Assembly: GCF_030406605.1 (NCBI RefSeq) | Contig: NZ_CP129104.1 | Span: 3,362,687 to 3,426,686, forward strand | DNA: 64,000 bases | Source of the DNA: Curtobacterium sp. 458 | GTDB taxonomy: Bacteria > Actinomycetota > Actinomycetes > Actinomycetales > Microbacteriaceae | Direction: 5' to 3' | Shown: positions 25,187 to 34,038 of the stretch, piece after piece | How positions within the stretch are numbered: position 1 is the first letter of the stretch | Layout: the number at the start of each line of letters is the position of its first letter | Notes under the pieces: generated by a model | Told to the model about the DNA's origin: nothing | The model's input: only the letters and a program-made list of their open reading frames with translations | The model's database searches: none | Position numbers and translations under genes: made by a program

Positions 25187-26035
25187 TCAGCCGCCCGCGG
25201 CCAGTGCACCCGCCGCGACTGCCCACCAGTACCCGAGCACCGCTCCCGCCGGCAGCGCGAGCACACCGAGGCCCAGCGCACGCCGGAGCAACCGACGCCG
25301 AGCGGTCGCGGCCGCGATGTCCCGCTCGAGCCGCTCGAACCGCTGCACGTGCCGCAGGGTGTCGTGGACGACGACGGCGTCGACGTGCCAGGTGCCGCGC
25401 TCCTCGGCGAGCATCGAGAGGTACCGGACGGCTTCCGGGGAGTGCACCCGGGGCAGTCCGGCGATCCACGCGCCGACCTGCGCGGGCTCGAGCGTCACCG
25501 CTGCCGGGGGCTTGTCGCCGAAGCGGAGCCGTTCCGCAGCGACGACGATCACGGGCTGCACGGGGATCGGTCCGCCGGCGGCCGCGGAGAGCAGCGCCGT
25601 CGCCCGCTCGCCCTCCTGGAGTGCCCGGTGCATGTGCGGCGTCCGGTGGCCGTCGACGAGCAGGGTCCGCCCGCCCACCCAGACGGTGTGTCCGGAGTGG
25701 TTCTTCGTGTTGATCGAGAACACGCCGGTCGGGCCGACCACCACGTGGTCGATGTCGGTCGACCGCCTGCCGACCGGCACGGCGTGCAGGACCGTGTACT
25801 CCGGGCCCAGTGCCTCGAGTTCCGCCGCCACCTGCCGCTCACCCAGCGCACCCTTGTACCAGGAAGCGGCCTCGGCACGCAGTGGGTCCGCGCCCGTGAA
25901 CCGCTGCCACCGGGTCAGCCCCGGGCCCTCTGCCTGGATCGCGAGGCACTCCTGCATGACCGCGTACCCGGGCTTCCGCGCTCGGAGCGTCAGCTTCGCG
26001 GCGCCGCGCGCCGTGGTCGTCGTGTGTTCCCCCAT
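25187..26035 (-). CDS. NERD-domain protein with C-terminal membrane segments
   Basis: A 282-residue protein. Residues about 62-180 form a nuclease-related (NERD) domain: GALGERQVAAELEAL, DIDHVVVGPTGVFSINTKNHSG (with the D and K of the predicted nuclease core) and WVGGRTLLVDG. A C-terminal hydrophobic region (about 245-280) gives one or two membrane helices, so the nuclease-like domain is tethered at the membrane. NERD proteins are thought to act on DNA, but direct activity is unproven. The ATG at 26035 is the first of the coherent frame. The upstream DNA contains CTTCTGGGGATC, also seen (as GTTCTGGGGATC) before the gene at 27625. Confidence 0.75.
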   Translation of the reverse strand: MGEHTTTTARGAAKLTLRARKPGYAVMQECLAIQAEGPGLTRWQRFTGADPLRAEAASWYKGALGERQVAAELEALGPEYTVLHAVPVGRRSTDIDHVVVGPTGVFSINTKNHSGHTVWVGGRTLLVDGHRTPHMHRALQEGERATALLSAAAGGPIPVQPVIVVAAERLRFGDKPPAAVTLEPAQVGAWIAGLPRVHSPEAVRYLSMLAEERGTWHVDAVVVHDTLRHVQRFERLERDIAAATARRRLLRRALGLGVLALPAGAVLGYWWAVAAGALAAGG

Positions 26036-26106
26036 GCAACGACCTTCCCAGGGGTCCACCAGCCCGCGCGCACCCCACTTCTGGGGATCACTCATCTCCG
26101 TCGAGG

Positions 26107-26136
26107 TTGATCTAGACAACAGGTGTAGTCTTACTC
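26107..26136 (+). promoter_or_regulatory. Possible promoter/operator upstream of the SDR gene
   Basis: TTGATCTAGACAACAGGTGT leads into AGTCTTAC. The region is unusually A/T-rich for this genome and contains an imperfect inverted repeat (TAGACA, then TGTAGTCT), as TetR-type operators often do. The -35/-10 spacing is not convincing, so this is tentative. Confidence 0.3.
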
Positions 26137-26222
26137 GCAATGCAGACGCATCGTACGGACTCGCTGCCCGCGCCGGGCGCGGACCCCGAGCCCTTCACCG
26201 CCGAAGACCTCAGGAGGCCCCC

Positions 26223-27011
26223 ATGTCCACCAGCCGATTCACCGACCGCGTCGTCCTCATCACCGGCGGCGGCTCCGGCCTCGGTCGCGCCACCGCCGTC
26301 CGTCTCGCGTCCGAGGGCGCCGCGCTCTCCCTCGTGGACGTCTCCGCCGAGGGCCTCGAGGCCACCAAGGCCGCCGTCCTCGAGGTCGCTCCCGACGCCG
26401 ACGTCCTCACCACCGTCGCCGACGTCTCCGATGAGTCACAGGTCGACGCGTACGTCCTCGACACGACCGAGCACTTCGGCCGCATCGACGGCTTCTTCAA
26501 CAACGCCGGCATCGAGGGCAAGCAGAACCCGACCGAGTCCTTCACCGCGGCGGAGTTCGACAAGGTCGTGTCGATCAACCTCCGCGGCGTGTTCCTCGGC
26601 CTCGAGAAGGTGCTCGGCGTCATGCGCGAGCAGGGCTCCGGCATGGTCGTCAACACCGCGAGCGTCGGCGGCATCCGCGGCATCGGCAACCAGTCCGGCT
26701 ACGCCGCAGCCAAGCACGGCGTCGTCGGCCTCACCCGCAACTCCGCCGTCGAGTACGGCCAGTACGGCATCCGCATCAACGCCATCGCTCCCGGCGCGAT
26801 CTGGACGCCGATGGTCGAGAACTCGATGAAGCAGATCAACCCCACGGATCCGCGCGCAGCCGCCGAGGAGTTCATCCAGGTCAACCCGACGAAGCGCTAC
26901 GGCGAGGCCCCCGAGATCGCCGCGGTCGTCGCGTTCCTGCTCTCCGACGACGCCTCCTACGTCAACGCCACCGTTGTGCCGATCGACGGTGGTCAGTCCG
27001 CCAAGTACTGA
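26223..27011 (+). CDS. Short-chain dehydrogenase/reductase
   Basis: A 262-residue classical SDR oxidoreductase. It has the cofactor motif TGGGSGLG (residues 14-21), an acidic residue after strand 2 (SLVDVS) suggesting NAD(H) preference, NNAG (FFNNAGIEG), a catalytic Ser region (NTASVGG) and the active-site YAAAK. The C-terminal PIDGGQSAKY is typical. The substrate cannot be predicted. The ATG at 26223 follows a strong AGGAGG ribosome site, unlike the leaderless genes around it. A 190-base upstream region shared with the divergent NERD gene holds a possible operator. Confidence 0.88.
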   Translation: MSTSRFTDRVVLITGGGSGLGRATAVRLASEGAALSLVDVSAEGLEATKAAVLEVAPDADVLTTVADVSDESQVDAYVLDTTEHFGRIDGFFNNAGIEGKQNPTESFTAAEFDKVVSINLRGVFLGLEKVLGVMREQGSGMVVNTASVGGIRGIGNQSGYAAAKHGVVGLTRNSAVEYGQYGIRINAIAPGAIWTPMVENSMKQINPTDPRAAAEEFIQVNPTKRYGEAPEIAAVVAFLLSDDASYVNATVVPIDGGQSAKY

Positions 27012-27035
27012 GCGCGCGGCACGCGCATCAGACAA

Positions 27036-27051
27036 CCGCCTGGAGGCGCGG
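27036..27051 (-). repeat. Dispersed repeat copy, reverse orientation
   Basis: CCGCCTGGAGGCGCGG is a copy of the dispersed family core in the intergenic space between the SDR and SseB-like genes. It is followed by CTCGGCTCCGACG. Confidence 0.65.
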
Positions 27052-27114
27052 CTCGGCTCCGACGTGTCCGCTGACCGTGACAGCATGGTCGGCGGACACC
27101 CTGGAGGGGAACGC

Positions 27115-27534
27115 ATGGGCACCAACGAGCAGCACGGGTCGGCCTTCGGCCGCGGCGTCGACAAGGCGCCGTCGACCGCGGCCGCGGAACTCCGTCGGAG
27201 GATGGCGGCCTCGCCCGCGGGCTTCCTGCGGAGCGCAGCCTGGGTCCCGTGGAAGCCGGAAGACACTCCGGACAGCGGCAGTGTCGCCCACGTGGTGATC
27301 CGCGAGAAGCCGTTCGTCCCCGTGTTCACCGACCCCGCGGACCTCGCTGCCGGCCTGCCCGACACCGAGGGACGCCCGGTGCCGATGCACGAGCTCGTGA
27401 CCGCGCTCCCGGACGAGTTCGGGATCGTGGTCGACCCGACGAGTGCGGCGGACGCGAACTTCCTGCACGCCGACGTCCTCGCCGTGATGCGGGAGCAGAT
27501 GCGGGGCGGCGTCCCGACCGACGACGACGCCTGA
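27115..27534 (+). CDS. SseB-like domain protein
   Basis: The 139-residue product has REKPFVPVFTDPADLAAGLPDTEGRPVPMHELVTALPDEFGIVVDPTS, the pattern of the SseB N-terminal domain: a strand ending VPVFTD, a helix, and G-hhhNP-like segments. In actinobacteria such proteins are uncharacterised soluble proteins; no type III secretion is implied. The start at 27115 is preferred because GGAGGGGA lies just upstream and the DNA before it is a copy of the dispersed repeat rather than gene sequence. Confidence 0.6.
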   Translation: MGTNEQHGSAFGRGVDKAPSTAAAELRRRMAASPAGFLRSAAWVPWKPEDTPDSGSVAHVVIREKPFVPVFTDPADLAAGLPDTEGRPVPMHELVTALPDEFGIVVDPTSAADANFLHADVLAVMREQMRGGVPTDDDA

Positions 27535-27624
27535 CGTCTGCAGCCCAGCGACACCCTCCCAGTTCTGGGGATCCCTCACTACCTGCCCGTCACGCCACGA
27601 TGGAGCGCAGCGAGAGGGGCGCAC

Positions 27625-28512
27625 ATGGCGTTGGGTGGACCGGGACCGAGGGATTGGTCGCCGTCGGGGTCGAACGACGCACCACCGACCCGGCGATCGA
27701 CCTCGCGTCCCCTGTACGCGCCGTCACCGCTGCTCACCGCTGCTCGGCCCGCTCCCCAGACCCGTCCGTGGGCGTACGCCGCGCTCTCGATGGTGCTCGG
27801 GACGGGAAGCGTCGTCCTCGCGGTCGCCGCACCGCAACACGACGGAGTCGCGAGCGGCTTCATCGTCTCCACCGTCGGCATCAGCGCGATCGTCTTCGGC
27901 GTGCACGCCGTGCGTCGAGCCCGCTGGGGATCAGCCGCGTCGCGGGCGTTCGGACGTGGCGGATCGTTCCTCGGCGGGCTCGGCACGGTCCTGATGCTGT
28001 ACGGGCTCCTCGCCTTCGCCCTCACCGGGTTCGGCGTCACGCTGCCGGCGTTGTCCCTGCCGTCGGTGGGAGTGGACCTGAGCGAGTCGGCACCCGAGTC
28101 GCTCATGCCGACCACCACCGCATCTGCACCTGCACCGACCGCTCCGCGGACCCCGTCGGCCGCTCCTTCCGAGCAGTCGAGCGCCGCAGTGCCGGTACCG
28201 GCCATCGAGGAGCCGGCATCCGGGACAGCCGACCAGGAGCGCAGTGCTCTCGCGCAGTCCGCTGGCACCCTCGCGTTCACCATGCGGCAGCACTACGGCG
28301 CAGGCCCGTACCCCGCGCAGCTCCTCCGTGCTGAGGATCCCGGGCGACTGACGACCTCGGACGGCGTGGTCCTCGCGCCACTCCCCGAGGCCACCCGGGT
28401 GGTCTACTCCGTCGCTCCCGACGGGTCGGCCTGGTCGATCACACTGGTGGGCTCGTCGTACGGCTCGGTGGTCACCTACAGCTCGACGATCGGTACCGTG
28501 CAGTCCGGCTGA
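27625..28512 (+). CDS. Membrane protein with extracytoplasmic C-terminal domain
   Basis: I do not recognise a named family. The 295-residue product has an N-terminal Pro/Ser-rich cytosolic tail and three hydrophobic helices (about 48-70, 76-94 and 112-134). A Thr/Pro/Ala linker follows, then a C-terminal domain (about 205-295) with TLAFTMRQHYGAGPYPAQLL and a repeated beta pattern ending SSYGSVVTYSSTIGTVQSG, similar in style to pilin-like or prepilin-like small domains. The ATG at 27625 has GAGAGGGG upstream. The gene stands alone between the SseB-like and GPP34 genes. Confidence 0.6.
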   Translation: MALGGPGPRDWSPSGSNDAPPTRRSTSRPLYAPSPLLTAARPAPQTRPWAYAALSMVLGTGSVVLAVAAPQHDGVASGFIVSTVGISAIVFGVHAVRRARWGSAASRAFGRGGSFLGGLGTVLMLYGLLAFALTGFGVTLPALSLPSVGVDLSESAPESLMPTTTASAPAPTAPRTPSAAPSEQSSAAVPVPAIEEPASGTADQERSALAQSAGTLAFTMRQHYGAGPYPAQLLRAEDPGRLTTSDGVVLAPLPEATRVVYSVAPDGSAWSITLVGSSYGSVVTYSSTIGTVQSG

Positions 28513-28577
28513 CCCACGTCCTGGGCGTTCTCGGGGAGGCTCGGCCGTGCGCTGCCGGAGGGTGGCAGGCTGCGCTC

Positions 28578-29246
28578 ATGGCCGAGATGCTGACCGTCCC
28601 CCAAGCGTTCGCGCTGCTCCAACTCGAGCCCGACGGCCGCAAGGCCACCGATGTGCAGACGCTCGACCTCGGGCTCGCCGGAGCAGTCCTCGCCGACCTC
28701 GCCCTGCGCGGTTCCGTCTCCCTCCGGGACGGGCTGGTCACGGTCGTCGACGGATCGGCCACCGGCGACAACGTCCTGGACGAGACCGTCGGCACCATCG
28801 CAGCGTCGGGGACGTCGCGGAAGGCGAAGTCGTGGGTGCAACGCCTCGGGAAGCGCCCGCTGCGTGACGCGGTCCTCGCGGGTCTGACCGAACGGGGCCT
28901 CCTGTCGGTCGAGCAGGGCAAGGCGCTCGGGATCTTCCCCACCACCAAGTACCCGGAGCGAGACGGCGGGCCCGAGGCCCTCGTGCGTTCGGCGATCGCG
29001 GACGTGCTCGCCCGTCGGAGTGAGCCGACCCCGTTCGCCGCAGCCGTCATCGGCCTGTTGGACGCCACGAGTACGCTCCGCAAGCAGTTCGGCAAGGTGG
29101 ACCGGGACCTCGTCACGGAGATCACCTCGGGAGCATGGGCGAGCCCGGCGGTCAAGGCCGTGCTCGAGGAGATCCAGATGGCCGCGATCCTCGCGACGGT
29201 CGCTGCCAGCACGGCGGCGACCACCTCGGTCATCGCCTCGAGTTGA
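28578..29246 (+). CDS. GPP34 (GOLPH3-like) family protein
   Basis: A 222-residue alpha-helical protein of the GPP34 family, whose eukaryotic members bind phosphatidylinositol-4-phosphate at the Golgi. Actinobacteria carry many homologues of unknown function. Visible family features are the N-terminal LTVPQAFALLQLEPDG, LDLGLAGAVLADLALRGSVSL, LDETVGTIAAS, WVQRL and LTERGLL with GIFPTTKYPERD. No signal peptide is present. The ATG has CAGGCT six bases upstream. It is convergent with the large nuclease-helicase gene, with 60 bases between. Confidence 0.8.
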   Translation: MAEMLTVPQAFALLQLEPDGRKATDVQTLDLGLAGAVLADLALRGSVSLRDGLVTVVDGSATGDNVLDETVGTIAASGTSRKAKSWVQRLGKRPLRDAVLAGLTERGLLSVEQGKALGIFPTTKYPERDGGPEALVRSAIADVLARRSEPTPFAAAVIGLLDATSTLRKQFGKVDRDLVTEITSGAWASPAVKAVLEEIQMAAILATVAASTAATTSVIASS

Positions 29247-29306
29247 CCGGCGCAGGACGCCCCGTTGCGGCGCGACGCCGACGCCGACGCGACCGGCCGA
29301 GCACTG

Positions 29307-32300
29307 TCAGCGGCGCTGGCCGTCCACCTTCCCTGAACCAGCCACGGGCTCGACGAGCTCGATGAACCGCGACAGCAGTGACAGCCCGGCGATCGACGGC
29401 GGCAGCCCCGTGGTGAGCGCCGGCGAGTACACGAGGTACGCCGCCCACTTCGCCCGCGACAGCGCCACGTTCAACCGGTTCGGCATGAGCAGGAAGTCGA
29501 GCCCACGCGGGATGTCGGCAGCGCTGGACGCCGCGAGGGACATGATCGACACGACAGCCTCGCGCCCCTGGAACATGTCGACCGTGCCGACCTGGGTGCC
29601 GGTGAGTCCCGCGCGGTCGAGCTCCTGGCGGATGAGTGCTCCCTGCGCGTTGTACGGCGCGACGACGATGACGTCCTCGTCCGTCAGTTCCCGCGTACCG
29701 GCGTCGTCCGTCCACGTCCGACCGATCACGTTCCGCGCGAGCGAGACCACCCGGGCGGCTTCTTCCGCGGACGACGTGGTGTTGCCCGCGTGCAGGACCG
29801 GTACGGGGTGCACGCCGGCGTCGATGCCGTCGAGGTGCCGTCCGGACGCCATCGACGACAGCTGCCCGTCGTAGGAGAGCGACGACACCGACGCCGTGAG
29901 TGCGGGTTCCATCCGCCGGGTCCGCGCCAGGAAGTAGCCGAACTCCGGCGGCAGCACGTGTTCGCCGTCGGTCAGCCAGCCGAGCGCCGAGACGTCGACC
30001 GGCTCCGGGTGGGAGCCCTGCGACACCTGGGGCAGCTGTTGCGGATCGCCGAGCAGGAGCAGTCGGGTCGCGGCGATCGAGGACGCGATCGTCGGCGCGA
30101 GCGAGAACTGCCCCGCTTCGTCGACCACGAGCAGGTCGAGGGAGCGCCGTGGGATCGTGCCCTCGTTCGCGAACGTCCACGCGGTCCCGCCGACGACGCC
30201 CCCGGTGCCGGTCTCGGCGCAGGACGACAGGAACGCGGCGACCGCGGCGTTGTTCTTCACCGGCGTCCACGCCGCGGCGTCGACGTCCTCGGCGTCCGCA
30301 CCCGAGCGCGGCACCTTCACGACCCGGTCGGCGGGCACCCCGGCAGCAACGACCGCGGCGAGGAAGTTCTCCGAGGTCGCGTGCGACTGCCCGACGACCC
30401 CGACGCGCCAGCCGTACTCGCGGACGAGTCGGGCGACGACGTTCGACCCGACGTAGGTCTTGCCCGTGCCGGGAGGCCCCTGGATCGCCAGGTACGAGCG
30501 GTCGAGGCCGAGCAGCGTCGTCACCACCGCCGACACCGTGTCGTCGCCCTGCACGGGCGCGATGGGTCCGCGCGGCGGCACCCGGCGGAGCAGGTCGAAC
30601 GCGGGATCGGGCAGCATCGACGGCAGGGCGTCGAGGACCTCCTGGCCCCACTCGGCGGTCGCCTCGGGCTGCGGCTTGGCCCTCGGCGGCGCTGCGGGAG
30701 CGAGTGCGACCGGGAAGTCGTGGTGGGGCTCCCCTCCGCCGACCGGCAGGCTCTCCTTCACGACCACCTCGAAGGCGTCACCGTTGTCGAACGCCTCCAG
30801 CACGACCGCGCGAGCCGACGCGCCCTTCGACCCCGGCGCCGGAGCGGCGACCGACGGCGGGAGTGGGTCATCGTAGACGAGGTGTGGCGTGCCTCCAGGC
30901 CGGATCCGCGAGCCGGGCGCGAGCGTCCCCGACAACCGGATCTCCCGTGACTGCGACCGGGCGCGCGGCAGCGTGCCCCAGTCGCGATCGACCGACGCCC
31001 GCTCGACCACGAGCACGTCGCGCGTGTCCGCCCAGTCGTCCACGGGGTTGCGGAGGCGGTCGAAGTGGTCCTGCCAGAAGGTCTTGGCCTCGCGGCGGTG
31101 GTAGTCGATCGCGGCTGCGGCGAGCGCCAGCGCCTGCTGGTCGGGCGTCCGGTCGAGGGCGTCGACACCCTCGACGGAGGCGGCGAGCGCCGTGTAGACC
31201 GGGTTCGGTTCACGATCGACGGGGATCGGCGGCAGCAACTCGGCCGGTTCGTCGACGCTCGGAGCCGGCGCCTGCGCGCGCAACGACAGCAACCAGTCGC
31301 GGAGCCGCAGCGTCGAGCGGCAGTCGTAGGCGTTGTAGTCGGCGACCTCGTCGAGCATGTGCTGCCCGGCCGCGGCGTCCCCGTTGCGGAGCTCCTCGAT
31401 CGCGTCGACGTAGGCGGTGATGCTGTCGGCGGCGTTCGTGACGTCGCTCTGTCGCAGATCGGATCCCATGTAGAGCGGCTCGAGCTTCTTGATGGAGTAG
31501 CTGTGGCTGCCGACCACGAGGGCCTTGCGCACGATCGGGTACAGGTCGACGAGGACGCCCGCACGCAGGAGGTCGTCGACCGCGTCCTCCCCCACCCCGT
31601 GCCGGGCGGCGAGGGACAGCAGGTGCGTCCGCTCGTACGCCGCGTAGTGGTAGATGTGCATGTCCGGGTACTGCTCGCGGCGGACCCGGACGAACTCGAG
31701 GAAGTCGACCAGCGCCTGTCGCTCGTCGCGGAGCGTGTGCGCCCAGAACGCCGTGAAGCGGGCCTCGGGGTCGACGAGGCCGAAGAGGTAGTCAATCCCC
31801 CAGTGCACGCCGTCCTCGGTGTAGAGCGGGTCGCCCTCGAAGTCGAAGAAGACATCGCCGGCGTTCGGGGCCGGGATCGCGTCGAGTGCGCGCGGGTCCG
31901 CCACCTCGAAGACGGGCGCGCGGCCGCCGGAGGCTTCGGACTCGGTCTGGAGGCGCGCCTGACGCACCAGCCGGTCCTGCGTCGACCGCGACATCGCCGG
32001 CATGGCCGCGGTGCGGTCCGCCAGGTCGTCGATCGTCCGCACCCCGGCACGGATGAGCTTCGTCCGCTGGTCGAGGCGCATGCCCGCGACGAGCACGAGG
32101 TCGCGGTGGTCGGCGACCTGGGTCGTGCAGATCGGGCAGCGGCCGCAGCTGCTGTAGTGCGGGTCACCCCAGGCCAGCTCCTCGTCGGCTGCCATCCGCT
32201 CGGCGATCACCCGCTGGAGTTCGGCGCGCTGGGTCCGGTACACGGGCGCGATGTCGGCGAGGTCGTGGGTGGTGGTGCTGCGGTCGCCGAGGACGAGGTG

Positions 32301-32807
32301 GACCTGCCGCCCGGTCGGGATGCCGTGCGCCTGCATCTGCTCGGCGTAGGCGGCGAGCTGCAGGAGCGCGCTGATCTTGGCGTGGCGGGCGAGTTTGGTG
32401 TCGTAGACCTCGTACTCGCCGTCTGCGTTGCGGATGATGAAGTCGGCGAAGCCGATGAAGCCCGGCGCACCTGGTGCCGGCGGTCGGTGGAACGTCGGCT
32501 GGTACAGCACGTCGGCGCCGGTGCGCATCGTCTCGAGCGCTGCCTGTGCTGCTGCGGCGTACCCGGCGGGCTCGGGCCGGTCGAACTCGACGACCTCTTG
32601 CGTCTTCTTGAGGATGTCGAGGTAGTCGAGCTCGTGCTGATCACCGAGCCGGGCGGTCCGTTCGAGCATGTCGTCGTGGACCTCGGGCAGGGGCTCTCCG
32701 CGGCCGAGCTTGGCGTCGAGGCGTCGGAGGAACGCCCACTCGCAGGCCGCCCACGTCGACAGGTCGCTCGGGCTGAGCAGGACGCTGCCGTCGGTGGTGA
32801 TCTGCAT
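29307..32807 (-). CDS. TM0106-family RecB-like nuclease fused to SF1 (UPF1/DNA2-like) helicase
   Basis: A 1166-residue multidomain DNA/RNA-processing enzyme. The N-terminal part is a RecB-like nuclease with GEYEVYDTKLARHAK (the D-x-K core) and a Cys cluster CGRCPIC near residue 220 that could hold an iron-sulphur centre. An RNase H-like domain follows near 319-410 (FFDFEGDPLY, HYAAYERTHLLSLA). The C-terminal half is a superfamily 1B helicase with Walker A QGPPGTGKTYVG near 780, VVDEAGQFSL near 894, GDPQQLPQVSQG, and APYNAQ and FQGREA...NRLNVALSRAK motifs. It is probably a repair or defence helicase-nuclease. Dispersed-repeat copies at 30887 and 31945 lie inside the gene without breaking the frame. 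The start at 32807 matches the family's beginning; the longer upstream frame is antisense to the ArsC-DUF1653 gene. Confidence 0.85.
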   Translation of the reverse strand: MQITTDGSVLLSPSDLSTWAACEWAFLRRLDAKLGRGEPLPEVHDDMLERTARLGDQHELDYLDILKKTQEVVEFDRPEPAGYAAAAQAALETMRTGADVLYQPTFHRPPAPGAPGFIGFADFIIRNADGEYEVYDTKLARHAKISALLQLAAYAEQMQAHGIPTGRQVHLVLGDRSTTTHDLADIAPVYRTQRAELQRVIAERMAADEELAWGDPHYSSCGRCPICTTQVADHRDLVLVAGMRLDQRTKLIRAGVRTIDDLADRTAAMPAMSRSTQDRLVRQARLQTESEASGGRAPVFEVADPRALDAIPAPNAGDVFFDFEGDPLYTEDGVHWGIDYLFGLVDPEARFTAFWAHTLRDERQALVDFLEFVRVRREQYPDMHIYHYAAYERTHLLSLAARHGVGEDAVDDLLRAGVLVDLYPIVRKALVVGSHSYSIKKLEPLYMGSDLRQSDVTNAADSITAYVDAIEELRNGDAAAGQHMLDEVADYNAYDCRSTLRLRDWLLSLRAQAPAPSVDEPAELLPPIPVDREPNPVYTALAASVEGVDALDRTPDQQALALAAAAIDYHRREAKTFWQDHFDRLRNPVDDWADTRDVLVVERASVDRDWGTLPRARSQSREIRLSGTLAPGSRIRPGGTPHLVYDDPLPPSVAAPAPGSKGASARAVVLEAFDNGDAFEVVVKESLPVGGGEPHHDFPVALAPAAPPRAKPQPEATAEWGQEVLDALPSMLPDPAFDLLRRVPPRGPIAPVQGDDTVSAVVTTLLGLDRSYLAIQGPPGTGKTYVGSNVVARLVREYGWRVGVVGQSHATSENFLAAVVAAGVPADRVVKVPRSGADAEDVDAAAWTPVKNNAAVAAFLSSCAETGTGGVVGGTAWTFANEGTIPRRSLDLLVVDEAGQFSLAPTIASSIAATRLLLLGDPQQLPQVSQGSHPEPVDVSALGWLTDGEHVLPPEFGYFLARTRRMEPALTASVSSLSYDGQLSSMASGRHLDGIDAGVHPVPVLHAGNTTSSAEEAARVVSLARNVIGRTWTDDAGTRELTDEDVIVVAPYNAQGALIRQELDRAGLTGTQVGTVDMFQGREAVVSIMSLAASSAADIPRGLDFLLMPNRLNVALSRAKWAAYLVYSPALTTGLPPSIAGLSLLSRFIELVEPVAGSGKVDGQRR

Positions 32808-32842
32808 GCGGGTCCCCCGGTCTCTCGTGGTGCTCTGCGAGC

Positions 32843-33499
32843 CTAGGGGCGGCCCCCGACACACTCGTCTTCGCCGTTCATCCGCACGAACCGCGCCCCC
32901 TCGTACCCGTCCCGCGACACCCATGCCGTGAAGTCCGCGAGCGACCGCACCCAGTGCCCCCGCTCCCCGTACAGCGCCTGGTACACGACCACGGGTTCCT
33001 CGGTCTCGACGTCCTTCGCCACGAGGACCACCTCGTACTCCCCACCCTTGAAGTGCCGGTAGCGCCCAGGCGTCACGGACGCCGACGCCGACGCTGACTC
33101 CGGCAGCAGCGACTCGAGCAACGCCGACACCCGCCGCTTGATGTCGTCGCGGATAGCCCGCACCTCCTCGATGTCCTTGCCTGCCGGGTCGGTCAGCTCC
33201 CAGTCCTCGTACCGCTTCCCGGGGAACACCGGACACGCGTCGCCGCACCCCATCGTGATGACCGCGTCCGAGGCCTGCACGTCGGAGGTCGACAGAAGCT
33301 GCGGCACCGCCCCGGTGATATCGATCCCTTCCTCCGCCATCGCCGCGACAGCCACGGGGTTGATCTGCGACCCGGGCTCGCTCCCGCCCGACAGCACCCG
33401 CACCCGGTCCCCGCCGAGCGCCCGTGCGTACCCGGCGGCCATCTGGGACCGCCCGGCGTTGTGCACGCAGACGAACAGGATCGTGGGGACGTCACTCAT
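32843..33499 (-). CDS. ArsC/LMW phosphatase-like protein fused to DUF1653
   Basis: A 218-residue fusion. Residues about 1-140 are a low-molecular-weight phosphatase/arsenate reductase (thioredoxin-type ArsC) domain with P-loop CVHNAGRS (C-x5-R-S), SGGSEPGSQINPVAV, and GCGDACPVFPGKRYEDWELTDPAG, where the other redox Cys and the general acid Asp are expected. Residues about 147-212 are a DUF1653 domain: GRYRHFKGGEYEVVLVAKDVETEEPVVVYQALYG, then HWVRSLADFTAWV. The usual ArsC is about 130-140 residues without this tail. Arsenate reduction is likely but unproven; the DUF1653 role is unknown. CAGGCT lies seven bases before the ATG. It is divergent from the thioredoxin gene, a possible redox partner. 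Confidence 0.8.
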   Translation of the reverse strand: MSDVPTILFVCVHNAGRSQMAAGYARALGGDRVRVLSGGSEPGSQINPVAVAAMAEEGIDITGAVPQLLSTSDVQASDAVITMGCGDACPVFPGKRYEDWELTDPAGKDIEEVRAIRDDIKRRVSALLESLLPESASASASVTPGRYRHFKGGEYEVVLVAKDVETEEPVVVYQALYGERGHWVRSLADFTAWVSRDGYEGARFVRMNGEDECVGGRP

Positions 33500-33573
33500 G
33501 AGGTCCAGCCTGCACCACGTCACACGGTGTCACCCTCCTGTCGGCTGTCACCGGATCGTCGTACCGTCCTCCC

Positions 33574-34038
33574 ATGACCGTCGTCACGGCCGTCGCCGTC
33601 CTCGTGGGTGTGCTCGCCGTCGCCACCGTGCTCGGCCTCGTCCTCCGGAGCAGGACGGGACGAGCCTGGTCCGTCCGGGGCACCGGCGCGGACACCACCA
33701 ACAGCAGCAGCAGCAGCAACACCGCTCACGGCATCGCCCCCGCCGAGGCGTTCGGCACCCGCGCCACCCTCGTCCAGTTCTCCACCCCGACGTGCGCCCG
33801 CTGCCCCGGCACCCGCCGCCAGCTCGACGCCCTCGCCGGCCAGCACGACGGGGTCGCCCGCCTCGAGATCGACGTGGCCGAACGGACCGAGGTCGCGAGT
33901 CGCTACAACGTCCTGCAGACACCAACGGTCCTGCTCGTCGACGCCGACCGCGCAGTTCGCACCCGCTTCGGCGGCCCACCGAGGCCCGCCGAACTCTCCG
34001 CAGCACTCACCGCCGTCCTCCAGGAGGCTCCCGCATGA
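33574..34038 (+). CDS. Membrane-anchored thioredoxin-family protein
   Basis: The 154-residue product has an N-terminal membrane anchor (about 4-24), a hydrophilic linker with five serines encoded by a run of AGC triplets (near 33711), and a thioredoxin fold with active site C74-A-R-C77 (QFSTPTCARCPGT). The YNVLQTPTVLLVDAD segment carries the cis-proline. The CxxC dipeptide Ala-Arg is unusual. It faces the outside of the membrane and is likely to reduce or oxidise protein disulphides. TACCGT lies six bases before the ATG. It overlaps the DUF4395 gene by four bases (ATGA), a common actinobacterial pair. Confidence 0.8.
   Translation: MTVVTAVAVLVGVLAVATVLGLVLRSRTGRAWSVRGTGADTTNSSSSSNTAHGIAPAEAFGTRATLVQFSTPTCARCPGTRRQLDALAGQHDGVARLEIDVAERTEVASRYNVLQTPTVLLVDADRAVRTRFGGPPRPAELSAALTAVLQEAPA

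Noticed and set aside
26140..26829. Plus-strand open frame starting with MQTHRTDSLPAPG and overlapping the SDR gene
   Set aside because: Overlaps the SDR gene in another frame and becomes Ser/Pro/Arg low complexity; at most a short leader.
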